In this document: one piece after another, positions 7,423 through 17,344 of the stretch
How the letters are laid out: every line of letters begins with the position of its first letter
Position numbering within the stretch: the stretch's first letter is position 1
NCBI GenBank assembly: GCA_021789895.1
Contig: JAJYIU010000015.1
Coordinates: forward strand, 1-64,000
Direction: 5' to 3'
Length of the DNA: 64,000 nt
Source of the DNA: Acidobacteriota bacterium
GTDB taxonomy: Bacteria > Acidobacteriota > Terriglobia > Terriglobales > SCQP01
The notes under the pieces: generated by a model
Told to the model about the DNA's origin: nothing
What the model saw: only the letters and a program-made list of their open reading frames with translations
The model's database searches: none
Made by a program: the position numbers and the translations under genes

Positions 7423-7819
7423 GCAAGGATTCCTGGAACCCTTGGAAGATGCTCTGACCTACGAAGGGTATCGTGTCCTCAAGGCCCGCGATGCCAGTAC
7501 CGCAGTCAGAATATTGAGGGAAGAGCAGATTGACCTTGTGTCGGTTGACATAATGTTATCGCCTGGCCCCGACTTTGAAGGCAGCGTCGACGCACAACGA
7601 GCAGGGGTTTACCTATGCGATCTAATTGCGAGACATTACCCGAACCTCGACGCTTTTTGCCTTAGCGTAATAACTGATAAGGAGACCATTCAGCACATAA
7701 AGCAACTCGGAATTAGGTTCCTTCGAAAAGGAGAAACGCCCCTTCGAACGGTGTTGGACCTAATGCGGTCACGGCTTCTTGGCACAGTTTCCTATCGCTC
7801 CCGCCAAAATCCCGGATAA
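7388..7819 (+). CDS. Stand-alone response regulator receiver protein
   Basis: TILLIDDEQGFLEPLEDALTYEGYRVLKA, LVSVDIMLSPG, FCLSVITDK, FLRKGETPL; overlaps the kinase gene by 35 nt. Confidence 0.85.
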   Translation: MARKTILLIDDEQGFLEPLEDALTYEGYRVLKARDASTAVRILREEQIDLVSVDIMLSPGPDFEGSVDAQRAGVYLCDLIARHYPNLDAFCLSVITDKETIQHIKQLGIRFLRKGETPLRTVLDLMRSRLLGTVSYRSRQNPG

Positions 7820-8149
7820 CTCGGCGCAAATTGAACGAGTTCCGATTCGCATAGACTGACCCGGGCAGTCGTGCCAATCTTCACCACACCACCTAGAAAT
7901 CCACATAGCTGCATAACAGCCAAGTCTCTGAATTGACGCATCAAATTCAAAGGCCTTGAAGGATGCACGAGCCAATAATCCATCCTTCGATAAATTCCGG
8001 CGCGCTTTCGAATCCTGGCTGCAATTGCAGCCTCGATCATACGCGCATCTGGCATAGTATCGGAGAATAGATTTTTTCATGGCCGCGCCGGCTCTTACTG
8101 CCGCTTTTCGCCGCTGCGCGCAGGCCGCCGCGCGCGCCGTCAAGCCCAT

Positions 8150-9526
8150 ATGGACGTCAACGAGCAACTCGGGCTGGAGTTTCAAGCGGAGCGGCGGGTG
8201 TGGACGATCTCGGCGCTGGTGGCGCGGCTGCGGCAGCAGCTCGAACACGATTTTTTCGATTGCTGGCTGGAAGGCGAGATTTCCAATCTCAAGCAGTCGG
8301 CGGCGCGGCACTACTACTTCGTGCTGAAAGACGGGCGCGCGCAGTTGCGCGCGGTGATGTTTGCCTCGGCGGCGCGGGGGCTGAAGACGCCGCCGCGCGA
8401 CGGTTTGCTGGCGCGGGTGCGCGGCCGGATCAGCGTGTATGAAGAGCGCGGCGAGCTGCAATGCCTGGTGGAATGGCTGGAGCCGGTGGGCGCCGGGGCC
8501 CTGCAGGCGGCCTTCGAGCAGCTCAAGCAGAAGCTGGAAGCCGAAGGGCTGTTCGCGCGCGAACGCAAGCGGCGGCTGCCGCTGCTGCCGCGGCGGGTGG
8601 GCCTGATTACTTCTCCCCGCGGGGCGGCGCTGCACGACCTGCTGCGGGTGATGCGGCGGCGTTACCCCAATCTCGACCTGCTGCTCTATCCGGTGCAGGT
8701 GCAAGGCGCCTCGGCGGCGGCGGAAATCTGCGCCGCGCTGGACTGGTTTGGCCGGCGGCGGGCGGCCGACGTGCTGATCGTCGCGCGCGGCGGGGGCTCG
8801 CTGGAAGACCTGCAGGCCTTCAACCAGGAAAGCGTCGCCCGGGCCATCGCCCGCTCGCCGCTGCCGGTGATTTCGGCGGTGGGGCACGAGACCGATTTCA
8901 CCATCGCCGATTTCGCCGCCGACCTGCGCGCGCCCACGCCCAGCGCGGCCGCCGAGCTGGTGGTGCGTCCCAAGCAGGACTGGGCGGCCGAGTGCGAAAA
9001 TTTGCGCCGGCGGCTGACGCAGCAGTTGCGCTATCGCCTGGTCGGGCTGCGGCGGCGGCTGGACCTGCTCACCCGTTTCGAGCCCTGGCGGGCGCGGCTG
9101 CGGCAGCAGGCGCAGAGACTGGACGAGCTGAGCTTCCGGATGCAGCGCGGGCTGAGGCGCGGGCTGCAGGCGCGCCGCCGCAGCCTGGAGCGCGCCGCCG
9201 CCGCGGTGCGCGAGCACAGCCCGCGCCGCCGGCTGGAGCGGCTGGAGCAGGCGCTGGAAGCGCGCCAGCAGGCCTGCCGCAGCGCCTACCGCCTGTACCT
9301 GAACGCGGCCCGCCGCCGGCTGGAGCAGGCCGCCGGGCGGCTGGAGGAGCGCAATCCGATCGCCATACTCAACCGCGGCTATGCCCTGGTCTACGACCTG
9401 GAGGGCCGGCTGGTGGCGACTCCGAGCGCGGTCAACCCCGGCGACGGCGTGCATGTGCAGTTCGCCACCGGCTGGCTGGAGGCGGAAGTGAAGCGGCGAC
9501 GGATGGAGCCGCCGCAGACCCGATAG
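8150..9526 (+). CDS. xseA: Exodeoxyribonuclease VII large subunit
   Basis: OB-fold N-terminus WTISALVARLRQQLE, EGEISNLKQSAARHYYFVLKD, DVLIVARGGGSLEDLQAFN, PVISAVGHETDFTIADFAADLRAPTPSAAAEL, LNRGYALV. Confidence 0.95.
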   Translation: MDVNEQLGLEFQAERRVWTISALVARLRQQLEHDFFDCWLEGEISNLKQSAARHYYFVLKDGRAQLRAVMFASAARGLKTPPRDGLLARVRGRISVYEERGELQCLVEWLEPVGAGALQAAFEQLKQKLEAEGLFARERKRRLPLLPRRVGLITSPRGAALHDLLRVMRRRYPNLDLLLYPVQVQGASAAAEICAALDWFGRRRAADVLIVARGGGSLEDLQAFNQESVARAIARSPLPVISAVGHETDFTIADFAADLRAPTPSAAAELVVRPKQDWAAECENLRRRLTQQLRYRLVGLRRRLDLLTRFEPWRARLRQQAQRLDELSFRMQRGLRRGLQARRRSLERAAAAVREHSPRRRLERLEQALEARQQACRSAYRLYLNAARRRLEQAAGRLEERNPIAILNRGYALVYDLEGRLVATPSAVNPGDGVHVQFATGWLEAEVKRRRMEPPQTR

Positions 9527-9548
9527 CGGCTCGGCATCATTCCGGCTG

Positions 9549-9581
9549 TGCAAAATATTCGATGGCATCGTATATTTTGCA
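9549..9581. promoter_or_regulatory. 33-bp near-perfect palindrome TGCAAAATATTCGATG-G-CATCGTATATTTTGCA
   Basis: 16-bp arms with one mismatch around a central G; ends 2 bp before the ATPase start codon. Confidence 0.75.
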
Positions 9582-9582
9582 T

Positions 9583-10743
9583 ATGTGGATACCGCGTACG
9601 ATTGAGCCCCGATTGCTGCGTTCGGTGAAGACGCGGCCGGTGGTGGTTTTAACCGGAGCGAGGCAAGCCGGCAAAACGTCCACCTATTTACATTTATTTC
9701 CACAATATGCGTTTGTTTCGCTCGATTTGCCGGCCGAAGCGGAGCAGGCGGAAAAAGAACCCGGACACTTTCTGCAGCGCCATCCGCCGCCCGTCATCCT
9801 GGATGGGGTTCAATATGCGCCGGGGTTATTCCGGCACTTGAAGATTGCGGTGGATGCCGACCGAAGCCGTCCGGGACAATTTCTACTCACGGGTTCCCAG
9901 AAATTCACATTGATGAAGAACATTTCGGAATCGCTGGCGGGGCGCGCCGATATCATCGAATTGGAAACGCTATCGCTGAAGGAAATTCGGGCGGCCAGGC
10001 CGGAGATCGGGACCGAGACCGCCATGATCCGCGGCGGTTTTCCGGAGCTGTATGCGAACCCGGAGATCGATGCGATCGCTTTTTACAATTCCTATCTCGC
10101 CACCTATCTCGAACGCGACGTGCGTTCGCTGGCGAATGTGGGCAGCTTGCGGGATTTCGAGCGTTTTTTACGGGCCTGCGCGCTGCGCTCGGCGAATTTG
10201 CTGAACAAGGCGGACCTGGCGCGCGACGTCGGCATATCTCCCTCGACGGCGAATCATTGGCTCTCGACGCTGGAAGCGTCCGGCCAGATCGTTTTTCTCG
10301 AGCCCTGGTTTTCGAATCGCACCAAGACGATCGTGAAAAGCCCAAAGCTCTATCTGGCCGACAGCGGCCTGCTTTGCGCATTGTTGAACATACGGTCGGA
10401 GGAGGCGCTGCGGGCATCGCCGGCGGCGGGCGCGGTTTGGGAAACCTTCGTCTTCGCGCAACTGCGCGAACGCGAGCGGCGCGCGGGGCGCGCCGGCAAC
10501 CTGTTCTATTGGCGCGATCGCTCGCGCGAAGTGGATTTTGTAAGCGATGCCGGCGGCCGGCTGGAATTATACGAGGCGAAATGGACCGAATTACCGACGG
10601 CGGGGGACACGGTCAATCTCGACTATGTTCGCCGGGTGGCGGGGGAATCGGGCATTACCGAAGGGGCGATCGTGGCGCGCGCGGCGAACAGCTACCCGCT
10701 GCCGAACGGATTTCGGGTGCTGCCGGTGACGGAACTGGAATGA
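9583..10743 (+). CDS. AAA+ ATPase, DUF4143-containing (AAA_14 type)
   Basis: VVVLTGARQAGKTSTYLHLFP, FLLTGSQKFTLMKNISESLAGR, IRGGFPELY, YLATYLERDVRSLANVGSLRDFERFLRACALRSANLLNKADLARDVGIS, LYLADSGLLCALL, FYWRDRSREVDFV. Confidence 0.92.
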   Translation: MWIPRTIEPRLLRSVKTRPVVVLTGARQAGKTSTYLHLFPQYAFVSLDLPAEAEQAEKEPGHFLQRHPPPVILDGVQYAPGLFRHLKIAVDADRSRPGQFLLTGSQKFTLMKNISESLAGRADIIELETLSLKEIRAARPEIGTETAMIRGGFPELYANPEIDAIAFYNSYLATYLERDVRSLANVGSLRDFERFLRACALRSANLLNKADLARDVGISPSTANHWLSTLEASGQIVFLEPWFSNRTKTIVKSPKLYLADSGLLCALLNIRSEEALRASPAAGAVWETFVFAQLRERERRAGRAGNLFYWRDRSREVDFVSDAGGRLELYEAKWTELPTAGDTVNLDYVRRVAGESGITEGAIVARAANSYPLPNGFRVLPVTELE

Positions 10744-10780
10744 GCCGGCTTATTGCCGGGCGCAAATTCCAACCCCGCGA

Positions 10781-10810
10781 TAACGCCCATCGGTGGACGC
10801 GTGGGCCGCC
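10781..10810. repeat. 30-bp dispersed intergenic repeat, copy B
   Basis: TAACGCCCATCGGTGGACGCGTGGGCCGCC; matches 418-447 with 3 mismatches. Confidence 0.75.
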
Positions 10811-10879
10811 GCCAGGCGATGATAGAAGGACCGGGGCCCGGCGAGCACTTCGATCCGACTCGACCGTTCACGCTCATTT

Positions 10880-12850
10880 ATGCCAGGTTTTCGCGAACAT
10901 TACGATCTGGTCATCGTCGGCGCCGGCCACGCCGGCTGCGAAGCCGCGCTGGCCGGGGCGCGGCTGGGGCTGAAGACGGCGCTATTCACGCTCAATCTCG
11001 ACCTGATCGCGCAGATGTCGTGCAACCCCGCCATCGGGGGCATCGGCAAGGGCCATCTGGTGCGGGAAATTGACGCCCTCGGCGGGGCGATGGGGCGGGT
11101 GATTGACGAGGTCGGGATCCAATTCCGGCTGTTGAACACCAGCCGCGGTCCGGCGGTCTGGTCGCCGCGGGCGCAGGCGGACAAGAAGCAGTACCGCAAC
11201 CGCATGCGGCAGGCGCTGGAAAGCGAGCCGCATCTGCGGATTCGCCAGGCGGAGGTTTGCGATCTGCTGCTCGAGCCCGAAGCCGCGCCGGCGGCCGGAG
11301 AGGGGGCGGGGAACGGGAATCACGGCCGCCCGCGGCGGCGCTGCGCCGGGGTCAAGCTGCGCGATGGGCGCGAGATTTCCGCCGGCGCGGTGGTGATCAC
11401 CACCGGCACGTTCCTGAACGGGCTCATACACATCGGCGAAAACACCTACCCGGCGGGGCGCAGCGGCGAGCCGGCGGCGCATCTGCTGGGGGAAGCGCTG
11501 AAGCGCCTGGGCTTTGCCTGCGGGCGGCTGAAGACCGGCACGCCGCCCCGGCTCGACGCCCGCTCGATCGAGTGGAGCGCGTTCCAGCCGCAGCCCGGCG
11601 ACGCCGAGCCGACGCCGTTTTCTTTTCAGACGGCGTGCATCGAGCGGGAGCAGATCGTCTGCCACCTTGCCTTCAGCAATGCCGCCACCCACGCCGTCAT
11701 CCGCGAAAACCTGGGCCGCAGCCCGCTCTATTCGGGCCGCATACAGGGTTTGGGCCCGCGCTATTGCCCCAGTTTCGAAGACAAGGTGGTGAAGTTTCCG
11801 GAAAAGGAGCGGCATCAGCTTTTTCTCGAGCCCGAGGGGCTGGACACGAACGAGATCTACGTCAACGGGCTTTCGACCTCGATGCCGGCGGAGGTGCAGG
11901 CGCGGCTGCTGGCGACCATACCCGGCCTGGAGCAGGCCGAGATGCTGCGCCCCGGCTATGCCATCGAGTACGATTTCGTGCAGCCCACGGAGCTGACGCC
12001 GGCGCTCGAAACCAAGGCCATCGCGGGGCTGTTTCTGGCGGGACAGATCAACGGCACCACCGGCTACGAGGAAGCCGCCTGCCAGGGGCTGATGGCGGGC
12101 ATCAACGCCGCGCTGCAGGTCGCGGGGCGCCCGCCGCTGGTGCTGAGCCGCACCGAAGCCTATACCGGCATCCTGATTGACGATCTGACCTCGCGCGGCG
12201 CCGACGAGCCTTACCGCATGTTCACCTCGCGCGCCGAATTCCGCCTGCATTTGCGGATTGACAACGCCGACGCGCGGCTGATGCCGCACGCGCACCGGCT
12301 GGGGCTGCTACCCGAGCCGGCCTGGCAGGCTTTCCGGGGGCGGCAGGAGCGGCAGCGCCGGCTGCAAAGCTGGTTTGCGGGCACGCGGCCCGACCTGGGA
12401 GAGCCGGCGGCGGCGGCGATAGCCGCCAAGCTGAACGGGCCCTTGCCCGACCGTCCCAGCGCCGCCCAACTGCTCAAGCGCCCCGAACTGGCTTTTGCCG
12501 ATTTCCTGCCCTTGCTGGCAGCCCAGGAGCCGGAGCTGGCGGCGCGCCTGCGCGAGCTCGATCCCGCCGGCTGGGAAGGCAAGACGGTCGAAACCCAGAT
12601 CAAGTACGAGGGCTACCTGGATCAGCAGCAGCGGCAGATCGAGCAGTTGCGCTCCGCCGAGCGGCATGCCATTCCGCCGGGCTTCGATTATTCCGCCCTG
12701 CCCGGGCTATCGCGGGAAATGCGGGAAAAGCTCAGCCGCGTGCAGCCGCTGACCCTGGGGCAGGCCTCGCGCATCCCCGGCGTCACCCCGGCGGCAATCT
12801 CGCTGCTGCACGTGCAATTGGAACTGGCGCGCCGGGCGGCTCGCGGCTGA
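10880..12850 (+). CDS. mnmG: tRNA uridine-5-carboxymethylaminomethyl(34) synthesis enzyme MnmG
   Basis: [96 protein letters not shown]. Confidence 0.97.
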   Translation: MPGFREHYDLVIVGAGHAGCEAALAGARLGLKTALFTLNLDLIAQMSCNPAIGGIGKGHLVREIDALGGAMGRVIDEVGIQFRLLNTSRGPAVWSPRAQADKKQYRNRMRQALESEPHLRIRQAEVCDLLLEPEAAPAAGEGAGNGNHGRPRRRCAGVKLRDGREISAGAVVITTGTFLNGLIHIGENTYPAGRSGEPAAHLLGEALKRLGFACGRLKTGTPPRLDARSIEWSAFQPQPGDAEPTPFSFQTACIEREQIVCHLAFSNAATHAVIRENLGRSPLYSGRIQGLGPRYCPSFEDKVVKFPEKERHQLFLEPEGLDTNEIYVNGLSTSMPAEVQARLLATIPGLEQAEMLRPGYAIEYDFVQPTELTPALETKAIAGLFLAGQINGTTGYEEAACQGLMAGINAALQVAGRPPLVLSRTEAYTGILIDDLTSRGADEPYRMFTSRAEFRLHLRIDNADARLMPHAHRLGLLPEPAWQAFRGRQERQRRLQSWFAGTRPDLGEPAAAAIAAKLNGPLPDRPSAAQLLKRPELAFADFLPLLAAQEPELAARLRELDPAGWEGKTVETQIKYEGYLDQQQRQIEQLRSAERHAIPPGFDYSALPGLSREMREKLSRVQPLTLGQASRIPGVTPAAISLLHVQLELARRAARG

Positions 12851-13062
12851 ACCCGCCGCCGGAGGGCCGGTTTTAGCATGGTGGAAATGCCGGGCACTTT
12901 TGGCAAGTAATTCATTTTAAATGACTTATAATTTAATCGAGGTGTTCTGAAAGCTCCGAAATCCCCGGCTTTCGTTGTGTCACAATAATAGGTAGGGCGG
13001 CGGTTCTGGAAGCCGAATCCGGCCGCCGTCGTGGCGACCGCAGTTAAATAGAGGGAGCGCCG

Positions 13063-14367
13063 GTGCCCAGCATGATGACCAGTCCAAGTCTTGCCGGCGC
13101 CGCCGGGATTCAACGCACTTCACTGCCCAACGGGTTGGTGGTGGTGACCGAACGCATGCCGCACGTGCGTTCGATCTCGATCGGGCTATGGCTGCGGAGC
13201 GGGTCGCGGCGCGAGGCCGCGGATGAAAACGGGATTACCCATTTCATCGAGCACATGCTGTTCAAAGGCACCACCAGCCGCAGCGCCGAGGAGATTGCCC
13301 GCTCGGTGGACTCGATCGGGGGCAATCTCGACGCCTTCACCGCCAAGGAAACCGTCTGCTTCAGCGCCAAGGTGCTGGACGAGCACCTGCCGATCGCGCT
13401 CGACGTGCTCGCCGACCTGGTGCAGCATCCGCTGTTCCGCGCCGAGGACATTGACCGCGAGCGGGGGGTCATTCTGCAGGAGATCAAGATGGACGAGGAC
13501 AATCCCGACTACCTCGTCCACGAGCTGTTTACGCAAAATTTCTGGAAAGAGCATCCGCTGGGGCGGCCCATTCTGGGGACCAAGGAAACCATGCGCGCGA
13601 TGCAGCAGACAAAGCTGCTGCGCTATTACGGCGAATGCTTCACCGCGAACAACCTGGTATTCGCGGCGGCGGGGAACCTGGAGCACGCGGCGGTGGTGGA
13701 GCAGGTGGCGCGGCGCTTCGAGATGAAGGCGTCGGCGAACGGGCATGCCAACGTCCCGCCGCGCAATCATGCGCGCATCATACTGCGGAACAAGAAGCAG
13801 CTCGAGCAGGTGCAAGTCTGCCTGGGGCTGCCGGCCTATCCGATCGTGCATGAGCAGCGCTACGCCTGGTCGGTGCTGAACACGGTGGCGGGAGGCGGGA
13901 TGTCGTCGCGGCTGTTCCAGAACATACGCGAGCGGCAGGGGCTGGCGTACGCGGTGTACAGCGATCTGAGCCCCTACAGCGACGCCGGGGTATTCAGCGT
14001 ATTCGCCGGCACCAGCGCCAGCAGCGTGCGCCAGGTGGTGCACTCGATTTTGGAGGAACTGCGCGCCTTTCGCGAGCAGCCGATTCCGGCCGAAGAATTG
14101 CGCCGCGCCAAGGACAATCTCAAGGGCAGCCTGATGCTGGGGCTGGAATCCACCGGCGCGCGGATGTCGAACCTGGCCCGGCAGGAGCTGTATTTCAGCC
14201 GCCATACCAGCCTGGACGAAATGATCGCCCGCATCGAAGCCGTAACCGCGGAAGAAATCCAGGCGCTGGCGCGGGAGTGCTTCCAGGCGGACCGGCTGGC
14301 GCTGGCGGTGCTGGGCAATCTGAACGGGCTGAAGATCAGCCGCGACGAGATGGCCGCGCTCAATTAG
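13063..14367 (+). CDS. M16 family zinc metallopeptidase
   Basis: HFIEHMLFKGTTSRSAEEIA (HxxEH), GGNLDAFTAKETVCFSAKVLDEHL, RERGVILQEIKMDEDNPDYLVHELF. Confidence 0.93.
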   Translation: MPSMMTSPSLAGAAGIQRTSLPNGLVVVTERMPHVRSISIGLWLRSGSRREAADENGITHFIEHMLFKGTTSRSAEEIARSVDSIGGNLDAFTAKETVCFSAKVLDEHLPIALDVLADLVQHPLFRAEDIDRERGVILQEIKMDEDNPDYLVHELFTQNFWKEHPLGRPILGTKETMRAMQQTKLLRYYGECFTANNLVFAAAGNLEHAAVVEQVARRFEMKASANGHANVPPRNHARIILRNKKQLEQVQVCLGLPAYPIVHEQRYAWSVLNTVAGGGMSSRLFQNIRERQGLAYAVYSDLSPYSDAGVFSVFAGTSASSVRQVVHSILEELRAFREQPIPAEELRRAKDNLKGSLMLGLESTGARMSNLARQELYFSRHTSLDEMIARIEAVTAEEIQALARECFQADRLALAVLGNLNGLKISRDEMAALN

Positions 14368-14515
14368 CGCCGGGCGCCGGGGCCAGCAAAATCCATAGCC
14401 GGGCACAAGCTACCACCCTCGAGGCGCGGCCGGGTGCAGCGCCCGGCGCAAGCGGCACGCCTAAGCGCCCACGAGCGGCGCTGCAAACCGGCGCACACAC
14501 CCTACAATAGGGACG

Positions 14516-15565
14516 ATGCAGGCGGTGGTTCATTATGCGCTGGCGCCGGGCGCGGTCGAACTGCGCGAGATGCCGGTTCCGGCGGCGCCGGGCGAGGGCG
14601 AAGCGCTGCTGCGCGTGGGCGCGGTCGCGGTATGCGGCAGCGACGTGCACCAATACCGCAACACCCAGAGCTGGCCGGTGCGGGTGCCGGTGGTGCTGGG
14701 CCACGAATTTTGCGGAACGGTGGCGGCGGCGGGCAAAGGAGAGAAGCATTGGCGGGAAGGCGACCGGGTGGCGTGTGAAACCGCGGCGCGGATTTGCGGG
14801 AGATGCGCGTACTGCCGCCGCGGCGACTATCATTTATGCCCGCAGCGGCTGGGGTTTGGCTATGGGCTGGATGGGGCGATGGCGGAATACGTGCTGGCGC
14901 CGGCGCGCTGCCTGCACCGGCTGCCGGCCGGCCTGCCCTTCGCGCAGGCGGCCCTGACCGAGCCGGCCTGCGTGGCCTTCAACGCGGTGCGGCGGCGGAG
15001 CGAGATCGCGGCGGGCGACGAGGTGATCGTGCTGGGGCCGGGGCCGATCGGGCTGCTCTGCGCGGCGATGGCGCGGCTGAGCGGGGCGGGGCGGGTGATC
15101 GTGGCCGGCTTGCGCGCCGACGCGCCGCGGCTGGCGCTGGCGAAAGCGCTGGGGGCCGATACGGCCTGGACGCTCGACGGCGACGCGAGCGAGTGGCGCG
15201 AAGCGCTGCGGCAGTTGGGCGACGGGCTGGGCGCGGCGGTGGTCATTGACGCCAGCGGATCGGCGGCGGCGCTGGAAACCGCGCTGGCGCTGGCGCGCCC
15301 CGGCGGCCAGATCACCAAAGTAGGCTGGGGGCCGCAGCCGCTGGGCTTCAGCCTCGATCCGCTGGTGCAAAAAGCCGTGACCCTGCGCGGCAGTTTCAGC
15401 CACAATTACCCGATCTGGGAAGAAGTGCTGGCGCTGCTGGCCGAGCGCCAGCTCGATCTCAGGCCGCTGATCTCGCGCGTCGCGCCGCTGGAGGAGTGGC
15501 AAGCCTGCTTCAACAGCATGCACCAGCGGCAATTGATCAAGGCGGTGCTGACGCCGGCGGCGTAA
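14516..15565 (+). CDS. Zinc-dependent alcohol/polyol dehydrogenase (MDR family)
   Basis: VCGSDVHQYRNTQSW, GHEFCGTVAAAG, CGRCAYCRRGDYHLCPQR, VIVLGPGPIGLL. Confidence 0.9.
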   Translation: MQAVVHYALAPGAVELREMPVPAAPGEGEALLRVGAVAVCGSDVHQYRNTQSWPVRVPVVLGHEFCGTVAAAGKGEKHWREGDRVACETAARICGRCAYCRRGDYHLCPQRLGFGYGLDGAMAEYVLAPARCLHRLPAGLPFAQAALTEPACVAFNAVRRRSEIAAGDEVIVLGPGPIGLLCAAMARLSGAGRVIVAGLRADAPRLALAKALGADTAWTLDGDASEWREALRQLGDGLGAAVVIDASGSAAALETALALARPGGQITKVGWGPQPLGFSLDPLVQKAVTLRGSFSHNYPIWEEVLALLAERQLDLRPLISRVAPLEEWQACFNSMHQRQLIKAVLTPAA

Positions 15566-15596
15566 GCCGTTCCCGGCCGATGCCGGCTATCGCGTC

Positions 15597-16523
15597 ATGT
15601 CCACGCCGCGGCTAAAAATCCTCTATCTGGCCAGCAGCGGGCGCAGCGGCAGCACGCTGCTGGCGCGCATCCTGGGCGAATTGCCCGGCGTCTGCAACGT
15701 AGGCGAATTGGGCTTGCAGCTGCTTTTTCAAGACGTGCGGGAATTTCAGGTGGCATGCGGCTGCGGGCTGGAGGAGACGGCGTGCCCTTTCTGGCGGGAT
15801 ATCGTTCCGGAGCGGCCCGGGGCGATGCGGGATTACGCGCGCGATTACCAGACGCGCCATCTCTGGCGCGCCTGGCGGCGCGGGAAAAACCGGCCCGATG
15901 GCTATCCGCAACTGCTGCGGGCGCTGCGGCGGCTTTATGGCGCGATCGCCGAGCGGGCGCAATCCGATTGGATCATCGACACTTCCACCAATGCGGCGAT
16001 CGGCTTATACCTGCGCGATCTGCCGGAGATCGAATTTCATTCGCTGCAGCTGGTGCGCGACGTGCGCGATATCGTCGCCAGCTGGCGCGAGTCGAAGGCC
16101 TATCTGCCGCGGCTGCCGCCGCGGCAGATCGTCGCCGGATGGTGGTTTTCCAATCTGCTGGCGGAATGGCTGGCCCGCGATGCGGGCGCATTCGGGCGAT
16201 TGCGGTTGGAAGACCTGCTGGCGGCGCCGCAGCTCCAGCTCGAGCAAATTGCCGCCCGGCTGCAGAAGCCGATGCAAGGGTTTAGCGTCATCTCCCCGGG
16301 CATGGTGCGGATTGGGGGAAAAACGCAGCATGTATTGCTGGGGAATCCGGACAAATTCCAGTACCGCAGCCAATACGAAATTCCGCTTCAAGCCAGGAAA
16401 AAGCCGCTGCGCCGGATGGACCGGCTGATCACTTCCGCGCTGGCGGGGCCGCTTTTGCGCCGCTACGGCTATGCCTGGGGCGCGGGCGCCGAGGACGAAG
16501 CCACAGCGGCACGACAAGGATAA
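15597..16523 (+). CDS. Sulfotransferase family protein
   Basis: ILYLASSGRSGSTLLARILGELPG (PAPS-binding-type loop), LQLVRDVRDIVASWRESKAY. Confidence 0.8.
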   Translation: MSTPRLKILYLASSGRSGSTLLARILGELPGVCNVGELGLQLLFQDVREFQVACGCGLEETACPFWRDIVPERPGAMRDYARDYQTRHLWRAWRRGKNRPDGYPQLLRALRRLYGAIAERAQSDWIIDTSTNAAIGLYLRDLPEIEFHSLQLVRDVRDIVASWRESKAYLPRLPPRQIVAGWWFSNLLAEWLARDAGAFGRLRLEDLLAAPQLQLEQIAARLQKPMQGFSVISPGMVRIGGKTQHVLLGNPDKFQYRSQYEIPLQARKKPLRRMDRLITSALAGPLLRRYGYAWGAGAEDEATAARQG

Positions 16524-16524
16524 A

Positions 16525-17292
16525 ATGAGCGACCTTTCCGGATGCGCGGCGCTGGTGACCGGCTCGGCCCAGGGCATGGGCGCGGGCATTGCGCGCCGGC
16601 TGCACGCCGCCGGCGCGCGGGTGATGCTGCACGGGCTGGAAGAAGAAGCCGGGCGGCGGCTCGCCGCCGAACTCACCGCCGCCGGGCCGCCGGCCGCATT
16701 TCAAGGCGGGGACCTGACCCGGGAGGACGCCTGCCGTGAATTGATCGAAGCCGCCGCCGGCCGGCTGGGCGGATTGGATTTGCTGGTACACAGCGCCGGC
16801 GATTCCAGCCGCGGCACGCTGGCCAGCACCACGGCCGAGCTCTGGGACCGGCTGTTTGCGATCAACTGCCGCGCCGCCTTTTTGCTGGCGCATTACGCGC
16901 TGCCGCACCTGCGGCGCTCGCCGCGCGCCGCCATGGTGTTTATCGGCTCGGTGAATGCCTATATCGGCGAGCCCAAGCTGATGGCCTATTCCGCCTCGAA
17001 GGGCGCCTTGATGACGCTGACGCGCAATCTGGCCTCGGGCCTGGCGGCGGATCGCATACGGGTCAATTGCCTGAATGCCGGCTGGACGCTGACCGAGGGC
17101 GAAGACCGGGTCAAGCGCGAGCAGGAAGGCCACCCCGGCTGGCTGGCGGAGGCGGTCAAGACGCGTCCGCGGGGCCGGTTGCTGACGCCGGCGGAGATTG
17201 GCGAGGCGGTGCTGCTGCTGGCCGACTCGCCCATTTCGGGCGCGGTGCTCGATTACGAGCAGTTGCCGGTGGGCGCACCGCCCAACTGGTAG
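16525..17292 (+). CDS. SDR family NAD(P)-dependent oxidoreductase
   Basis: AALVTGSAQGMGAGIARRL, LVHSAGDS, AYSASKGALMTLTRNLA; start ATG 16525 just after the sulfotransferase stop. Confidence 0.9.
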   Translation: MSDLSGCAALVTGSAQGMGAGIARRLHAAGARVMLHGLEEEAGRRLAAELTAAGPPAAFQGGDLTREDACRELIEAAAGRLGGLDLLVHSAGDSSRGTLASTTAELWDRLFAINCRAAFLLAHYALPHLRRSPRAAMVFIGSVNAYIGEPKLMAYSASKGALMTLTRNLASGLAADRIRVNCLNAGWTLTEGEDRVKREQEGHPGWLAEAVKTRPRGRLLTPAEIGEAVLLLADSPISGAVLDYEQLPVGAPPNW

Positions 17293-17344
17293 CGGGCCCG
17301 ACCGGAGTCGAAGACGCCAGCCCGGCACTGGTAAGCTGAAACCC

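Noticed and set aside
7792-8055. 87-aa - strand ORF at the right edge of the island
   Set aside because: No recognisable domain or SD and it overlaps the receiver gene end; may be a decayed fragment but not supportable.
7769-9703. 644-aa - strand ORF
   Set aside because: Antisense to xseA with Gln/Pro/Arg-rich low complexity; shadow ORF.
12899-12931. Sigma-70 promoter before the M16 peptidase (TTGGCA...TATAAT)
   Set aside because: A good TATAAT is present but the spacing to TTGGCA (about 21 bp) is too long to call confidently.
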